NCBI GenBank assembly: GCA_900542245.1
Contig: UQMQ01000036.1
Coordinates: 1-18,709, forward strand
Reading direction: 5' to 3'
Length of the DNA stretch: 18,709 nucleotides
From: an uncultured Eubacteriales bacterium
GTDB lineage: Bacteria > Bacillota > Clostridia > Peptostreptococcales > Anaerovoracaceae
The notes below the pieces were generated by a model, which saw only the letters and a list, made by a program, of their open reading frames with translations, had not been told where the DNA came from and did not search any database. Shown piece by piece: positions 1-7,432 of the stretch (its first letter is position 1; every line of letters begins with the position of its first letter). The position numbers and the translations under genes are program-made.

Positions 1-41
1 GTGCGTATATGAAAAAATAGAATTTTGAGGAAATTTTTTAT

Positions 42-1274
42 ATGGATTGTATGATAACCGAAAAAACGGTCAAGAATAGAATCGGAAGGCGAAACAAGGA
101 AATACATAAGGGCGATTGCGGTCGGATCTTGATTGCGGCAGGGTCATGGGGAATGGCCGGAGCCGCGATCCTCGCGGCTCGGTCGGCGCTGCGCGCCGGC
201 GCCGGACTGGTCCGGCTGGCCATTCCCGAAGCACTATTTCCGATCGTGCAGGTTGGGGTTCCGGAAGCGACCTGTATCGAGCGTAACCTTTCAAATCTGG
301 ACCTCGCAGCCTATGATGCGATCTGCGCAGGTCCCGGACTGGGAGAAGGGGAAGAAAGCATCGCACTGATAACGAAACTTTTGGAAGAATACGAAAAAAC
401 GTTGGTGATAGACGCGGACGGTCTGAACGTCATCGCGCATCAGGACTTGTTTCCGCTGCTATTGCAGCGGCAAAAGCGGTTCCCGCTGCGGACAATTCTG
501 ACGCCGCATATGGGAGAAGCCAAGCGGCTTCTGGGCGACACCTTTGTCGATGTTGTGCGCGGCACAGCAGCCGGACAAGCCGCTGCAAAAGCCAAGCTGC
601 CGCAGGGTCAGACAGGGACGACCGACAGCCAGTCTGCCGGCAAACAAGCTGCAGCTGTGTCCGATGCAAAAGCACAGATGTCTGCAGGCTGTGCGGCACA
701 GACAGACAGCCAAGCTGCTGCCGCGCATGTGCAGCAGGAGGGTGCGTTGGCATCGACCGACAGGAAGGACGCAAGCGCACAGCAGGACTTGAACGACGGC
801 GCGGTGCGGCTGCGCATCGTGGATGCGCTGGCAGCAAAGACCGGGGCGATCGTGGTTTTGAAAGGGGCAGGCACTTTAGTAGCCGCGCCGGGGATACAGG
901 CATATACTAATACTACAGGTAACCCGGGCATGGCGACCGGCGGCTCCGGCGATGTGCTTTCGGGCATCATCACAGGGCTGGCAGGACAGCGGCAGCAGAC
1001 CGCAGTGCATGTGCAAAACAGCGAGAGCGCAGACACAAAAGGCTGCGCGAATGCTGCTCACTCAAATGCATCGCCAAATACCGATGTGACTGCAAAAGCG
1101 CAGTCCGCGCAAGGCTTATCGCGTATGAGCGCCTGGGACGCGGCAATCTGCGGCGTGTATATCCACGGGCTTGCGGGGGACCTGGCAGCGCAGGAGCTGG
1201 GAGAATACGGCGTGACCGCTAAAGATCTGGCGCAGTATACGGCATACGCGCTCAAGCGCATCTGCGGCGCGTAG
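42..1274 (+). CDS. nnrD: ADP-dependent NAD(P)H-hydrate dehydratase with two low-complexity insertions
   Basis: Repairs damaged (hydrated) NADH/NADPH by ADP- or ATP-dependent dehydration; cytosolic, ribokinase-like fold of the YjeF C-terminal family. Visible motifs are the N-terminal HKGDCGRILIAAGS segment and GMAGAA (about residues 22-41), DADGLN (124-129), LTPHMGE (153-159), the nucleotide-binding GMATGGSGDVLSG (296-308) and HGLAGD (375-380). The protein has 410 aa against roughly 270-290 for the family. The excess lies in two Ala/Gln/Ser/Thr-rich stretches, about residues 173-250 and 316-358, at positions where relatives have short loops. The N-terminal NnrE epimerase domain is absent. The ATG at 42 is preferred over the ATG at 51 because GAGG at 27-30 is 11 nt from the first and 20 nt from the second. 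No obvious terminator separates it from the mazF-like gene. The family call is firm; the effect of the insertions is unknown. Confidence 0.93.
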   Translation: MDCMITEKTVKNRIGRRNKEIHKGDCGRILIAAGSWGMAGAAILAARSALRAGAGLVRLAIPEALFPIVQVGVPEATCIERNLSNLDLAAYDAICAGPGLGEGEESIALITKLLEEYEKTLVIDADGLNVIAHQDLFPLLLQRQKRFPLRTILTPHMGEAKRLLGDTFVDVVRGTAAGQAAAKAKLPQGQTGTTDSQSAGKQAAAVSDAKAQMSAGCAAQTDSQAAAAHVQQEGALASTDRKDASAQQDLNDGAVRLRIVDALAAKTGAIVVLKGAGTLVAAPGIQAYTNTTGNPGMATGGSGDVLSGIITGLAGQRQQTAVHVQNSESADTKGCANAAHSNASPNTDVTAKAQSAQGLSRMSAWDAAICGVYIHGLAGDLAAQELGEYGVTAKDLAQYTAYALKRICGA

Positions 1275-1528
1275 CGCACCGCAGCAAAGCGCGGCGCAGC
1301 GCAGGAGAGCAAGCGGCAGCAGCAGAACCTTTTCTGCGATGAGGTATGCAAAGCCGATGGTAAGGTCCGGTCATACGAGATTTTCTCAAGCATTGCCGAT
1401 CAGACCGGCAGCAGGAGATTTTCTCCCGTCGATCCAGCGCGGCATACCATACGAAAAACGATGTAATTTCCACAAAAGTTTCAAACACGACAAAACACCA
1501 AAGAGGATTTGAGAGAGGAGTGTTGGAC
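1275..1528. other. Spacer between nnrD and mazF, no recognisable antitoxin
   Basis: About 250 bp with no convincing gene. It holds a small hairpin (GCAGAA, loop CCTT, TTCTGC, 1322-1337) and two exact copies of the 11-mer GAGATTTTCTC (1377-1387 and 1415-1425), each itself a short inverted repeat. A 57-codon open frame (1339-1512) ends just before the mazF ribosome binding site. Its translation is strongly basic, has no visible ribosome binding site, and does not resemble the ribbon-helix-helix EndoAI antitoxin usually found here. Confidence 0.5.
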
Positions 1529-1891
1529 TTGATCGTAAAGAAGGGGGATCTTTATTTTGCGGATCTGAGTCCTGTGGTAGGCTCTGAACAAGGGGGAGTA
1601 AGACCTGTACTGGTGGTACAGAACGATGTGGGAAACAAATACAGCCCGACAATTATCGTGGCAGCCGTTACTTCTCAGACAGGGAAGGCAAAATTGCCGA
1701 CACATGTTGAACTACAGGCCACACAGGGCGGACTCAGCAAAAACTCGGTCGTTCTTTTGGAACAGCTTAGAACGATCGATAAGCAAAGGCTGAAGGAAAG
1801 GATCGGAAGCCTGAGCAGCGAAAAGCTGCCGGTCGTAGACGAGGCGCTCAGCGTCAGTCTCGGCATCGCCGATCTGATGCAGCATCGCTGA
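1529..1891 (+). CDS. mazF: MazF/EndoA (NdoA) endoribonuclease toxin, probable TTG start
   Basis: Sequence-specific mRNA interferase of the PemK/MazF family, nearly collinear with Bacillus subtilis NdoA/EndoA. The N-terminal GDLYFADLSPVVGSEQGGVR block and the LLEQLRTIDKQRL block are diagnostic. With the TTG at 1529 as start the protein is 120 aa. The two catalytic residues known for B. subtilis EndoA, Arg25 and Thr48, then fall at exactly 25 and 48. The strong AGGAG (1516-1520) lies 8 nt upstream of this TTG. The upstream GTG at 1520 overlaps the ribosome binding site and is less likely. The gene follows nnrD, a neighbourhood where Firmicutes commonly carry alr, the antitoxin gene and the toxin; here neither alr nor an antitoxin is seen. 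It may be controlled by a distant or unrecognised antitoxin, and the weak start codon may keep expression low. Function is confident; regulation is inferred. Confidence 0.95.
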   Translation: MIVKKGDLYFADLSPVVGSEQGGVRPVLVVQNDVGNKYSPTIIVAAVTSQTGKAKLPTHVELQATQGGLSKNSVVLLEQLRTIDKQRLKERIGSLSSEKLPVVDEALSVSLGIADLMQHR

Positions 1892-1947
1892 TCGAGCGGC
1901 GTTTCGACGCAGGCATACAGCGAAACCTTTGATTCGTTCATGATTTT

Positions 1948-1973
1948 GGGGAGCTGCCAAACGGCAGTTTCCC
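1948..1973 (+). promoter_or_regulatory. Stem-loop upstream of the transketolase genes
   Basis: An 11-bp stem (GGGGAGCTGCC with GGCAGTTTCCC, two G-U pairs) closes an AAAC loop. It lies after the mazF stop and about 18 nt before the GGAGG of the transketolase N subunit. No T-run follows on either side, so it is either a weak terminator of the mazF transcript or a leader structure. I see no clear promoter between 1892 and 2002. Confidence 0.45.
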
Positions 1974-2002
1974 CGTCACAATATATTTTACGGAGGAAAA
2001 AC

Positions 2003-2833
2003 ATGGATTTCAAACACTACGAGGAGATTGCTTCTCGGGTCCGCACGGACATTGTAAAAGCAGTACATAAGGCAGGCTCCGGACACCCGGGCGGGTCGCT
2101 TTCGGCGGCGGATATCGTGACCGCGCTGTATTTCAAGGAGATGCACATCGACCCGCAGCACCCGCAGATGGAGGGCAGAGATAAATTTATTCTGTCCAAG
2201 GGGCATGCCGGTCCGGTGCAGTACGCGGCGCTTGCGGAGAGAGGCTATTTCCCGGTTGCGGATATGATGAGCCTGCGCAAGCTGGGCAGTCACTTTCAAG
2301 GTCACCCGAACCGCGACAAGGTGGCGGGCATCGAGATGTCCACAGGCTCTTTAGCTCAGGGATTTTCAGTCGCTGTCGGCATGGCGATGGCAGGCAAGCT
2401 GGACGAAGCCGCCGGCAAAGCATCCGGCAGAGTGTATGCACTGCTCGGTGACGGCGAACTGCAGGAGGGGCTGATCTGGGAGGCGGCGATGGCTGCCGCG
2501 CACTACAAGCTGGACAACCTCTGTGCGATCGTGGACTGGAACGGTCTGCAGATCGACGGTAAAAACGAGGATGTCATGACAGTTGCGCCGATCGATGAAA
2601 AATTCCAGGCGTTCGGCTTCCATACCATTTCGATTGACGGGCATGACTTCGGGCAGATTTTCGCTGCCTTTGACGCGGCGCGCGCCTGCAAGGGCAAGCC
2701 GACCGTTATCATCGCAAAGACCCACAAGGGTCGCGGCGTTTCTTTCATGGAGGATCAGGCAGGCTGGCATGGCAAGGCGCCGAATGAAGAAGAAGCAAAG
2801 CAGGCAATAGCAGAACTCGGAGGTGAATGGTAA
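2003..2833 (+). CDS. tktA: Transketolase, N-terminal subunit
   Basis: Thiamine-diphosphate-binding half of transketolase, which moves two-carbon units between ketose and aldose phosphates in the non-oxidative pentose phosphate pathway. The 276-aa product is the usual length of a split N subunit. It shows GSGHPGG (25-31), SKGHA (65-69), STGSLAQG (113-120) and the diphosphate/Mg motif GDGELQEG (149-156) ending at WN (179-180). The ATG at 2003 sits 6 nt after GGAGG (1992-1996) and matches the family N-terminus. An upstream in-frame ATG at 1940 lies inside the leader hairpin region and would add 21 unrelated residues. The stop codon overlaps the start of the C-terminal subunit, so the two are translated together in equal amounts. 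The split into two genes is common in Clostridia, other Firmicutes and archaea. Confidence 0.96.
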   Translation: MDFKHYEEIASRVRTDIVKAVHKAGSGHPGGSLSAADIVTALYFKEMHIDPQHPQMEGRDKFILSKGHAGPVQYAALAERGYFPVADMMSLRKLGSHFQGHPNRDKVAGIEMSTGSLAQGFSVAVGMAMAGKLDEAAGKASGRVYALLGDGELQEGLIWEAAMAAAHYKLDNLCAIVDWNGLQIDGKNEDVMTVAPIDEKFQAFGFHTISIDGHDFGQIFAAFDAARACKGKPTVIIAKTHKGRGVSFMEDQAGWHGKAPNEEEAKQAIAELGGEW

Positions 2834-3807
2834 TGGCAGAGATCAAAGCAGAAAAAATGGCAACGCGTCAGGCATATGGCAAGACGCTGGTAGAACTGGG
2901 CAAGACCACCCCGCATCTGGTCGTCATGGATGCAGACCTCTCCAAATCCACGATGACGGCGGAGTTCGGCAAGGCATATCCGGAACGTTTCTTTAATATG
3001 GGTATCGCAGAGCAGAATCTGTACGGAACGGCATGCGGTCTGGCGCTCGCGGGAAAAGTTGTCTGTGCGAGTACCTTCGCGATGTTCGCGGCAGGCAGAG
3101 CGTTTGAGATCATCCGCAACTCCATCGGCTATACCCACGCAAATGTCAAAATCTGCGCGACCCACGCGGGCATTACGGTCGGCGAGGACGGCGCGAGCCA
3201 CCAGACCTTTGAGGATCTGGCGCTGATGCGCACGATTCCGGGTATGACGGTGCTGAACCCGTCCGACGGTGTTTCTGCTGTCGCGCTCATCAAACAGGCA
3301 GTGGCGTTTGACGGTCCGGCATATATTCGCCTTGGTCGTGCGGCGGTGCCGACCTTCTATACAGAGGAAATGGCGGCGAAGCTGGAAATCGGAAAAGCTG
3401 TCTGTCTGCGCACCGGCGACAAAAAAGACGGCAAGCCTGCTGACGCAACGATCATCGCTACCGGCATCATGGTCAACGAGGCGATGTTAGCCGCAGCGGA
3501 ACTGGCAGCAGACGGTATCGAAGTCCGCGTGATCGATATGCATACCATCAAGCCGCTGGACGCGGACATCATCTACCGCGCAGCTCGTGAAACCGGCGCG
3601 ATCGTGACCGCGGAGGAGCATTCTGTGATCGGCGGCCTTGGCTCCGCGGTTGCGGAAGTGACTGCGACCCACTGTCCGGTCAAGATGGCGATGGTTGGTC
3701 AGCAGGACACCTTCGGCGAATCCGGCAAGCCGGACGAGCTCAAGGTCAAATACGGCATGACCGCCGCCGACATTGTACGCGCGGTGAAACAGCTGATCGA
3801 GGCGTAG
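2833..3807 (+). CDS. tktB: Transketolase, C-terminal subunit
   Basis: Supplies the pyrimidine-binding and C-terminal domains that complete the transketolase active site with the preceding subunit. The 324-aa protein shows MDADLS (32-37), FNMGIAEQN (54-62, with Glu60 the likely glutamate that activates the thiamine cofactor), the THAGITVGEDGASHQ block and a C-terminal EEHSVIGGLGSAVAE block typical of the transketolase C domain. The start is the ATG at 2833, which shares one base with the TAA of the previous gene (TAATG) and lies 8 nt after GGAGGT (2819-2824). An ATG at 2827 is too close to that site. The stop codon is embedded in a perfect 26-bp palindrome that faces a convergent gene. With the upstream subunit it forms a clear two-gene operon. 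Confidence 0.96.
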   Translation: MAEIKAEKMATRQAYGKTLVELGKTTPHLVVMDADLSKSTMTAEFGKAYPERFFNMGIAEQNLYGTACGLALAGKVVCASTFAMFAAGRAFEIIRNSIGYTHANVKICATHAGITVGEDGASHQTFEDLALMRTIPGMTVLNPSDGVSAVALIKQAVAFDGPAYIRLGRAAVPTFYTEEMAAKLEIGKAVCLRTGDKKDGKPADATIIATGIMVNEAMLAAAELAADGIEVRVIDMHTIKPLDADIIYRAARETGAIVTAEEHSVIGGLGSAVAEVTATHCPVKMAMVGQQDTFGESGKPDELKVKYGMTAADIVRAVKQLIEA

Positions 3808-3823
3808 GTGCACCTACGCCTCG
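3798..3823. terminator. Perfect 26-bp palindrome between convergent genes
   Basis: The 13-nt arm CGAGGCGTAGGTG (3798-3810) is followed directly by its exact reverse complement (3811-3823) and includes the tktB stop codon TAG. There is no T-run on either strand, so it is not a textbook intrinsic terminator. Its position between convergent genes suggests bidirectional transcription blocking or mRNA 3'-end protection. Confidence 0.55.
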
Positions 3824-3841
3824 GCGCGCTGCCCGCCCGCC

Positions 3842-4366
3842 TCACTCCGCGTAGCGCGCGACAAGTTCGATGGTATCGGGCAGTCCGGTGAGTTCGGTTT
3901 CGGCAACGACGTAAGGGTAGGTAATGATGCGTGAGACCGTTTCGCCCTCAGCGGGCTCTTTGAAAAGCGCGGTCACGACCATATTGGAGCCGCCGTCCTC
4001 TGTCTTTTGCAGACGGATCTGCTCGATGGCGAGGTCGTATCCGGCAGTCGGTTTTTCGCCGCGTGTTACGACGACATAGACCTTGCCGTCGACCAGACAG
4101 CCGAGCGCGCGTTCCAGCTCGCGATATTCCGGGATCACATCCTTTTCGATGGTCTGCGGGATATCGTCTTTTTTGAGCTGCGTGAACGAGATTTCTTTCC
4201 CGCCGCCCAGGATGCGGTCCGGCAGACCGGTACTGACTGCCGCAAAGACTAAGGCGCCGAGTAGAAGTACAGCGGCGCCGCTGACAATTGTTTTTTTGGA
4301 AGGCTTATGAAACAAACCGCTTTCCCCTCTGGTTCGCGTCTCCGGACGCGAATTTTTTTCTGCCAT
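3842..4366 (-). CDS. Membrane-anchored protein with PrcB_C-like domain
   Basis: A 174-aa protein with a basic, Arg/Lys-rich N-terminus, one transmembrane helix (about residues 26-46) and an extracytoplasmic C-terminal domain. The segment VYVVVTRGEKPTAGYDLAI (96-114) followed by alternating beta strands, including a TALFKEP segment and a TYPYVVAE strand, resembles the PrcB C-terminal domain. That domain was named after the treponemal protease-complex subunit PrcB and is common as a stand-alone exported domain in Clostridia. Its molecular role is not established, although protein-protein interaction at the envelope is plausible. The ATG is preceded, reading the minus strand, by CGGAGGAATGATCT, a strong ribosome binding site. 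It is the only minus-strand gene in the window, convergent with tktB and divergent from the diguanylate cyclase gene. Confidence 0.78.
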   Translation of the reverse strand: MAEKNSRPETRTRGESGLFHKPSKKTIVSGAAVLLLGALVFAAVSTGLPDRILGGGKEISFTQLKKDDIPQTIEKDVIPEYRELERALGCLVDGKVYVVVTRGEKPTAGYDLAIEQIRLQKTEDGGSNMVVTALFKEPAEGETVSRIITYPYVVAETELTGLPDTIELVARYAE

Positions 4367-4453
4367 AGATCATTCCTCCGCACTTTGATAGGTTTACGAT
4401 ATCTTATGCAGGGCGGCAGCCGGATATACCGGAAAAATACTTATCCGGAGTGC

Positions 4454-4482
4454 TCGACACTGCGCAAACTTTGTGCTAAACT
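4454..4482 (+). promoter_or_regulatory. Probable sigma-A promoter for the diguanylate cyclase gene
   Basis: TCGACA (4454-4459), a 17-nt spacer and TAAACT (4477-4482) match the -35 and -10 consensus at 5/6 and 4/6 positions. They lie in the 205-bp divergent spacer 4367-4571. A small hairpin (CGTTCC, loop GGTTA, GGAACG, 4499-4515) follows in the leader. I could not fit a c-di-GMP riboswitch to this leader. Confidence 0.5.
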
Positions 4483-4571
4483 AATAAATACACTTGTTCG
4501 TTCCGGTTAGGAACGTGTAGGTATGTAAGGCTGCGCGATATTTGCAGGAATAAAGAGAGGGCTCGCAGAAT

Positions 4572-5933
4572 ATGAGAATCAACAAGCATCAAGAGCATTT
4601 GAAATTTGACCAATATATCTTCTTACTTTTGTTGGCATTTGAGGTCATCGTATCCTTTACCTTTCTGGGATATGTCCACATCCCGCCGATTTCGATTACA
4701 ACGGCTTATGTTCCGGTCATCGTTGCGGGCTGCATTTTCGGACCGCGTGAGTCCGTACTGACTGGACTGGTGTTCGGACTGGTCAGTATGTATAAGGCAT
4801 CAGCGTTCTATGTGCTGCCCAATGATATGCTTTTTTCGCCGTTTCGCAGCGGCAGTCCGCTCGCAAGTCTGACCTTGAGCATCGGGAGCCGTGTTGCATT
4901 CGGCTTTCTGGTCGGCATCCTGTTTCACTTTGCCAAAAAAAGAAAACATGTGCTGCTCTGGAACGGCGTTGTGGCACTGATTTCTCCGGCATTGTACGCC
5001 GTACTGGTCTATATGACGATGGAATGGTTGTTCCCGGACAGAGGATTTACGCATACGGGCGCGATGAGGCTGGATGCGACACATCTTGCAGTCGAGCTGC
5101 TCTGTTTAGCGAGCGTGGAGCTGCTGTATGTGTTTTATCAGAGCGATTTCATTCAAAAATACCGGATTGCGGTGGATCGTTCGCACAGCAGTCCGTATAT
5201 CTCTACCAAGATATTTCGGGGATTGAGTCTGTTCGGTCTCTGCATCATCGCAATCGCGGCGTGCGCGGCGTTTTATTTTTCAGATCGGATGACCTATATG
5301 CTGGGTACACATCAAGTAGCGATATCGGAGACCATACGGCATGATGTATTGCTTTTGCAGCTGCAGTTTTTCTTGGCTATGCTGGCGCTGGATTTCATGC
5401 TGCTGCTGATGATTATGCTGGTATACCGATATATGAAATACAAGGAATACCAAGGCGAGATGGACGCTTTGACCGATGTCATGGGACGGCGGTTGTTTTG
5501 GAGCTATATCGAACAGCAACAAAAGAGCGGCGCGGCGCTGCATGGGCAGATAGGCTGGTTTCTGTTTTTGGATGTCGATAATTTCAAGCAGATCAATGAT
5601 AGCTTGGGACATGCGGCGGGTGATATAGCACTAAAATCAGTTGCAAACAAACTGCGGACATTCTTCGACGGCAGCGGCGTGGTCGGTAGGCTTGGCGGTG
5701 ATGAGTTTGCGGTCATGGTGGAACAGCCGCTGTCGCGCAGTGAAATGGAAAGCAGATTGAATCGCTTCTTGGAATCACTGCCAGCGGCGGAGCCGCAGGG
5801 AAGGCTTAGCTGCAGCATCGGCGCACTATGCTTCACTTTCCCGCAGGCGGCTGATCGTCTCTTGTCTGAGACGGATACGCTGCTGTATCAAGCGAAGGAA
5901 AAGGGAAAAGGCTGCTATATTATGAAGATGTAG
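4572..5933 (+). CDS. Multi-pass membrane diguanylate cyclase (GGDEF)
   Basis: Probably makes cyclic di-GMP from two GTP at the inner face of the membrane. The 453-aa protein has about five or six hydrophobic segments in residues 14-190, another at about 217-236, and one at about 262-285 just before the catalytic domain. The N-terminal part, with a PVIVAGCIFGPRESVLTG block, looks like the S-component fold of ECF vitamin transporters rather than a classical MASE domain; that is an impression from the pattern only. The GGDEF domain begins near DALTD (298). It has a DVDNFKQINDSLGH metal/nucleotide loop and an intact GGDEF signature at 375-379, so catalysis should be possible. The RxxD inhibitory site upstream of GGDEF is absent: Asp and Gly occupy the expected Arg and Asp positions. 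The start ATG follows AGAGAGG (about 4554-4560). It is a single-gene unit with its own promoter and a downstream stem-loop. Confidence 0.93.
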   Translation: MRINKHQEHLKFDQYIFLLLLAFEVIVSFTFLGYVHIPPISITTAYVPVIVAGCIFGPRESVLTGLVFGLVSMYKASAFYVLPNDMLFSPFRSGSPLASLTLSIGSRVAFGFLVGILFHFAKKRKHVLLWNGVVALISPALYAVLVYMTMEWLFPDRGFTHTGAMRLDATHLAVELLCLASVELLYVFYQSDFIQKYRIAVDRSHSSPYISTKIFRGLSLFGLCIIAIAACAAFYFSDRMTYMLGTHQVAISETIRHDVLLLQLQFFLAMLALDFMLLLMIMLVYRYMKYKEYQGEMDALTDVMGRRLFWSYIEQQQKSGAALHGQIGWFLFLDVDNFKQINDSLGHAAGDIALKSVANKLRTFFDGSGVVGRLGGDEFAVMVEQPLSRSEMESRLNRFLESLPAAEPQGRLSCSIGALCFTFPQAADRLLSETDTLLYQAKEKGKGCYIMKM

Positions 5934-5959
5934 GAAGGAAACATCGACAAAAATACCTT

Positions 5960-5991
5960 GCAAATGGCGCTCATTTTTGAGCGCCATTTGC
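5960..5991. terminator. Perfect 14-bp stem-loop after the diguanylate cyclase gene
   Basis: GCAAATGGCGCTCA (5960-5973), loop TTTT, and the exact reverse complement (5978-5991). There is no immediate T-run after the stem; a TTTTTT run comes about 13 nt later. Placement 26 nt after the stop codon supports a terminator. Confidence 0.65.
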
Positions 5992-6120
5992 GTATCGAAA
6001 TGCCTTTTTTCGTGATGCATACCTTTGCCCATGCAATGTAAAGTTTCTAAAAATTGTACAGCAAAAACAAAAATGAACTGAAAAAATATGTGAATCAGTA
6101 CAAAAAACACGGAAAAACAG

Positions 6121-6149
6121 TTGACAAAGCGCAAAAATCGGTGTAGAAT
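6121..6149 (+). promoter_or_regulatory. Strong sigma-A promoter of the first amidohydrolase gene
   Basis: TTGACA (6121-6126), exactly 17 nt, then TAGAAT (6144-6149): a perfect -35 and a 5/6 -10 in an A/T-rich region. The resulting leader of about 80 nt contains a 6-bp hairpin, GCTGTG, loop TCGAAT, CACAGC (6184-6201), before the AGGAGG of the next gene. Confidence 0.82.
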
Positions 6150-6238
6150 CCGATGTGTTGAAATCATAAAAAACTGTTAAGAAGCTGTGTCGAATCACAG
6201 CCTACGAATGGGAAGCCATCAAACAGGAGGCGAAACAA

Positions 6239-7432
6239 ATGCGTTTATACGAAGAGGCTTTGCAGCTGCAGGAGGAGATCACCCAGATCCGCCGCACCAT
6301 CCATCGACACCCGGAGATCGGACGGAAGGAGTTCCGGACTTCAAAGCTGATCCGGGAAAAGCTCGCGGAGTTCGGTGTGGACGAGATCCAGTCCCCGGTA
6401 CCGACGGCGGTCATCGGACTGATCCATGGCGGCAAGGGACCGGGCAGATGTGTGGCATTGCGTGCAGATATTGACGCGCTGCCGGTCACAGAGGAGACCG
6501 GACTGCCGTACAGCAGCGAGGAACCGGGCATGATGCACGCCTGCGGGCATGACATGCATGTAGCGATGCTGCTCGGTACTGCGAAGCTGCTTTGCAGACA
6601 CAGAGAAGACTTCGCGGGCACTGTCAAGCTGATCTTCCAGCACAGCGAGGACACCCTGCCGGGCGGCGCAAAGGAGCTGGTAGAGGTCGGTGCTTTGGAA
6701 AATCCGCACGTCGATGCGATTTTCGGCATGCACGTGTTCCCGGACGAAGAAGTTGGAAAGATCGGATTCCATTCCGGTCCACTGACAACCTCCGTAGACC
6801 TTTACGATGTGACAGTCAAGGGCAAGGGCGGACACGGTTCGACGCCGCATCTGACCAAAGACCCGATTCTGGCAGCCTGCCAGGCAGTCGTGCTGCTGCA
6901 GCAGATTCCGGCGCGCTATGTAGACCCGCTGGAAACAGTGATTTTCCCGGTCTGCAGTATTCACAGCGGCGACGCGCCGAATGTCATTCCGAACGAAGCG
7001 AAATTCAGCGGCATCGCGCGGTCCTACCTTGACAGCATCCGCGCGGATGTCAACAAACAGGTCTTTGACATCGCTGCCGGGCTCGAAAAGATTTCCGGCT
7101 GTGAATTTGACATCAACCATTACGAAGGCTATCCGGCATGCTATAACGATGAGGCACTGACTGCACTGGCAGAGGGCGCTGTCAGAGAAGCGCTTGGCGA
7201 AGAACGAATCCTTCCGCTTGAAAAACCGCTTTCTTTCAGCGAGGACTTTAGTTATTATACGAAGATGACCGATACGCCGGGCTGCTACATGATGCTGCAC
7301 GCGGGACACGAAGGACCGCTGGTGGCGCTGCACAATCCGCAATGCGCGGTCAGAGAGGAAGCCATGCCTTACGGCATGACCGCCATGACAGCGGCCGCAC
7401 TGCAGTATCTGGGCAGCGCAGACGCGCGGTAG
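6239..7432 (+). CDS. M20D metallo-amidohydrolase 1 (hippurate/N-acyl amino acid hydrolase type)
   Basis: Predicted metal-dependent hydrolase that removes an acyl group from an N-acyl amino acid or similar amide in the cytosol. It is 397 aa, the normal length for peptidase family M20D. The metal site and catalysis are read from MHACGHD (99-105, Cys102 and His104), QHSED (134-138), FGMH (His165), GGHGSTPH (197-204) and a C-terminal LHNP (His365). The usual catalytic Glu-Glu pair is Glu137-Asp138 here, so the second position, normally a metal ligand, is Asp. The other two paralogues in this window keep Glu-Glu. The start ATG lies 8 nt after AGGAGG (6225-6230). It heads a run of three paralogues and one transporter and has the strongest promoter of the region. 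The substrate cannot be named from sequence; aminoacylase, hippuricase and acetyldiaminopimelate deacetylase relatives all share these motifs. Confidence 0.92.
   Translation: MRLYEEALQLQEEITQIRRTIHRHPEIGRKEFRTSKLIREKLAEFGVDEIQSPVPTAVIGLIHGGKGPGRCVALRADIDALPVTEETGLPYSSEEPGMMHACGHDMHVAMLLGTAKLLCRHREDFAGTVKLIFQHSEDTLPGGAKELVEVGALENPHVDAIFGMHVFPDEEVGKIGFHSGPLTTSVDLYDVTVKGKGGHGSTPHLTKDPILAACQAVVLLQQIPARYVDPLETVIFPVCSIHSGDAPNVIPNEAKFSGIARSYLDSIRADVNKQVFDIAAGLEKISGCEFDINHYEGYPACYNDEALTALAEGAVREALGEERILPLEKPLSFSEDFSYYTKMTDTPGCYMMLHAGHEGPLVALHNPQCAVREEAMPYGMTAMTAAALQYLGSADAR

Noticed and set aside
558..1115. Low-complexity inserts in nnrD as tandem repeats or a mobile element
   Set aside because: No exact direct repeats, terminal inverted repeats or target-site duplications were seen; the reading frame continues through both inserts.
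1339..1512. 57-codon open frame just before mazF as an antitoxin gene
   Set aside because: No ribosome binding site, strongly basic composition with many Arg, Lys and His, and no ribbon-helix-helix or AbrB-like pattern. Kept only as a low-probability candidate.
4483..4571. c-di-GMP riboswitch upstream of the diguanylate cyclase gene
   Set aside because: A GGTATGTAAGG stretch looked suggestive, but the conserved GEMM core and paired stems could not be fitted.
5826..6167. Hydrophobic minus-strand frame after the diguanylate cyclase gene
   Set aside because: Overlaps the 3' end of the GGDEF gene, a perfect stem-loop and the promoter region of the next gene; A/T-rich spacer read backwards gives Phe-rich peptides.
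6341..7342. Long minus-strand open frame (333 codons) opposite amidohydrolase 1
   Set aside because: It mirrors a well-supported plus-strand gene with complete M20 motifs, has no recognisable domain or start site, and is explained by codon bias in GC-rich coding DNA.
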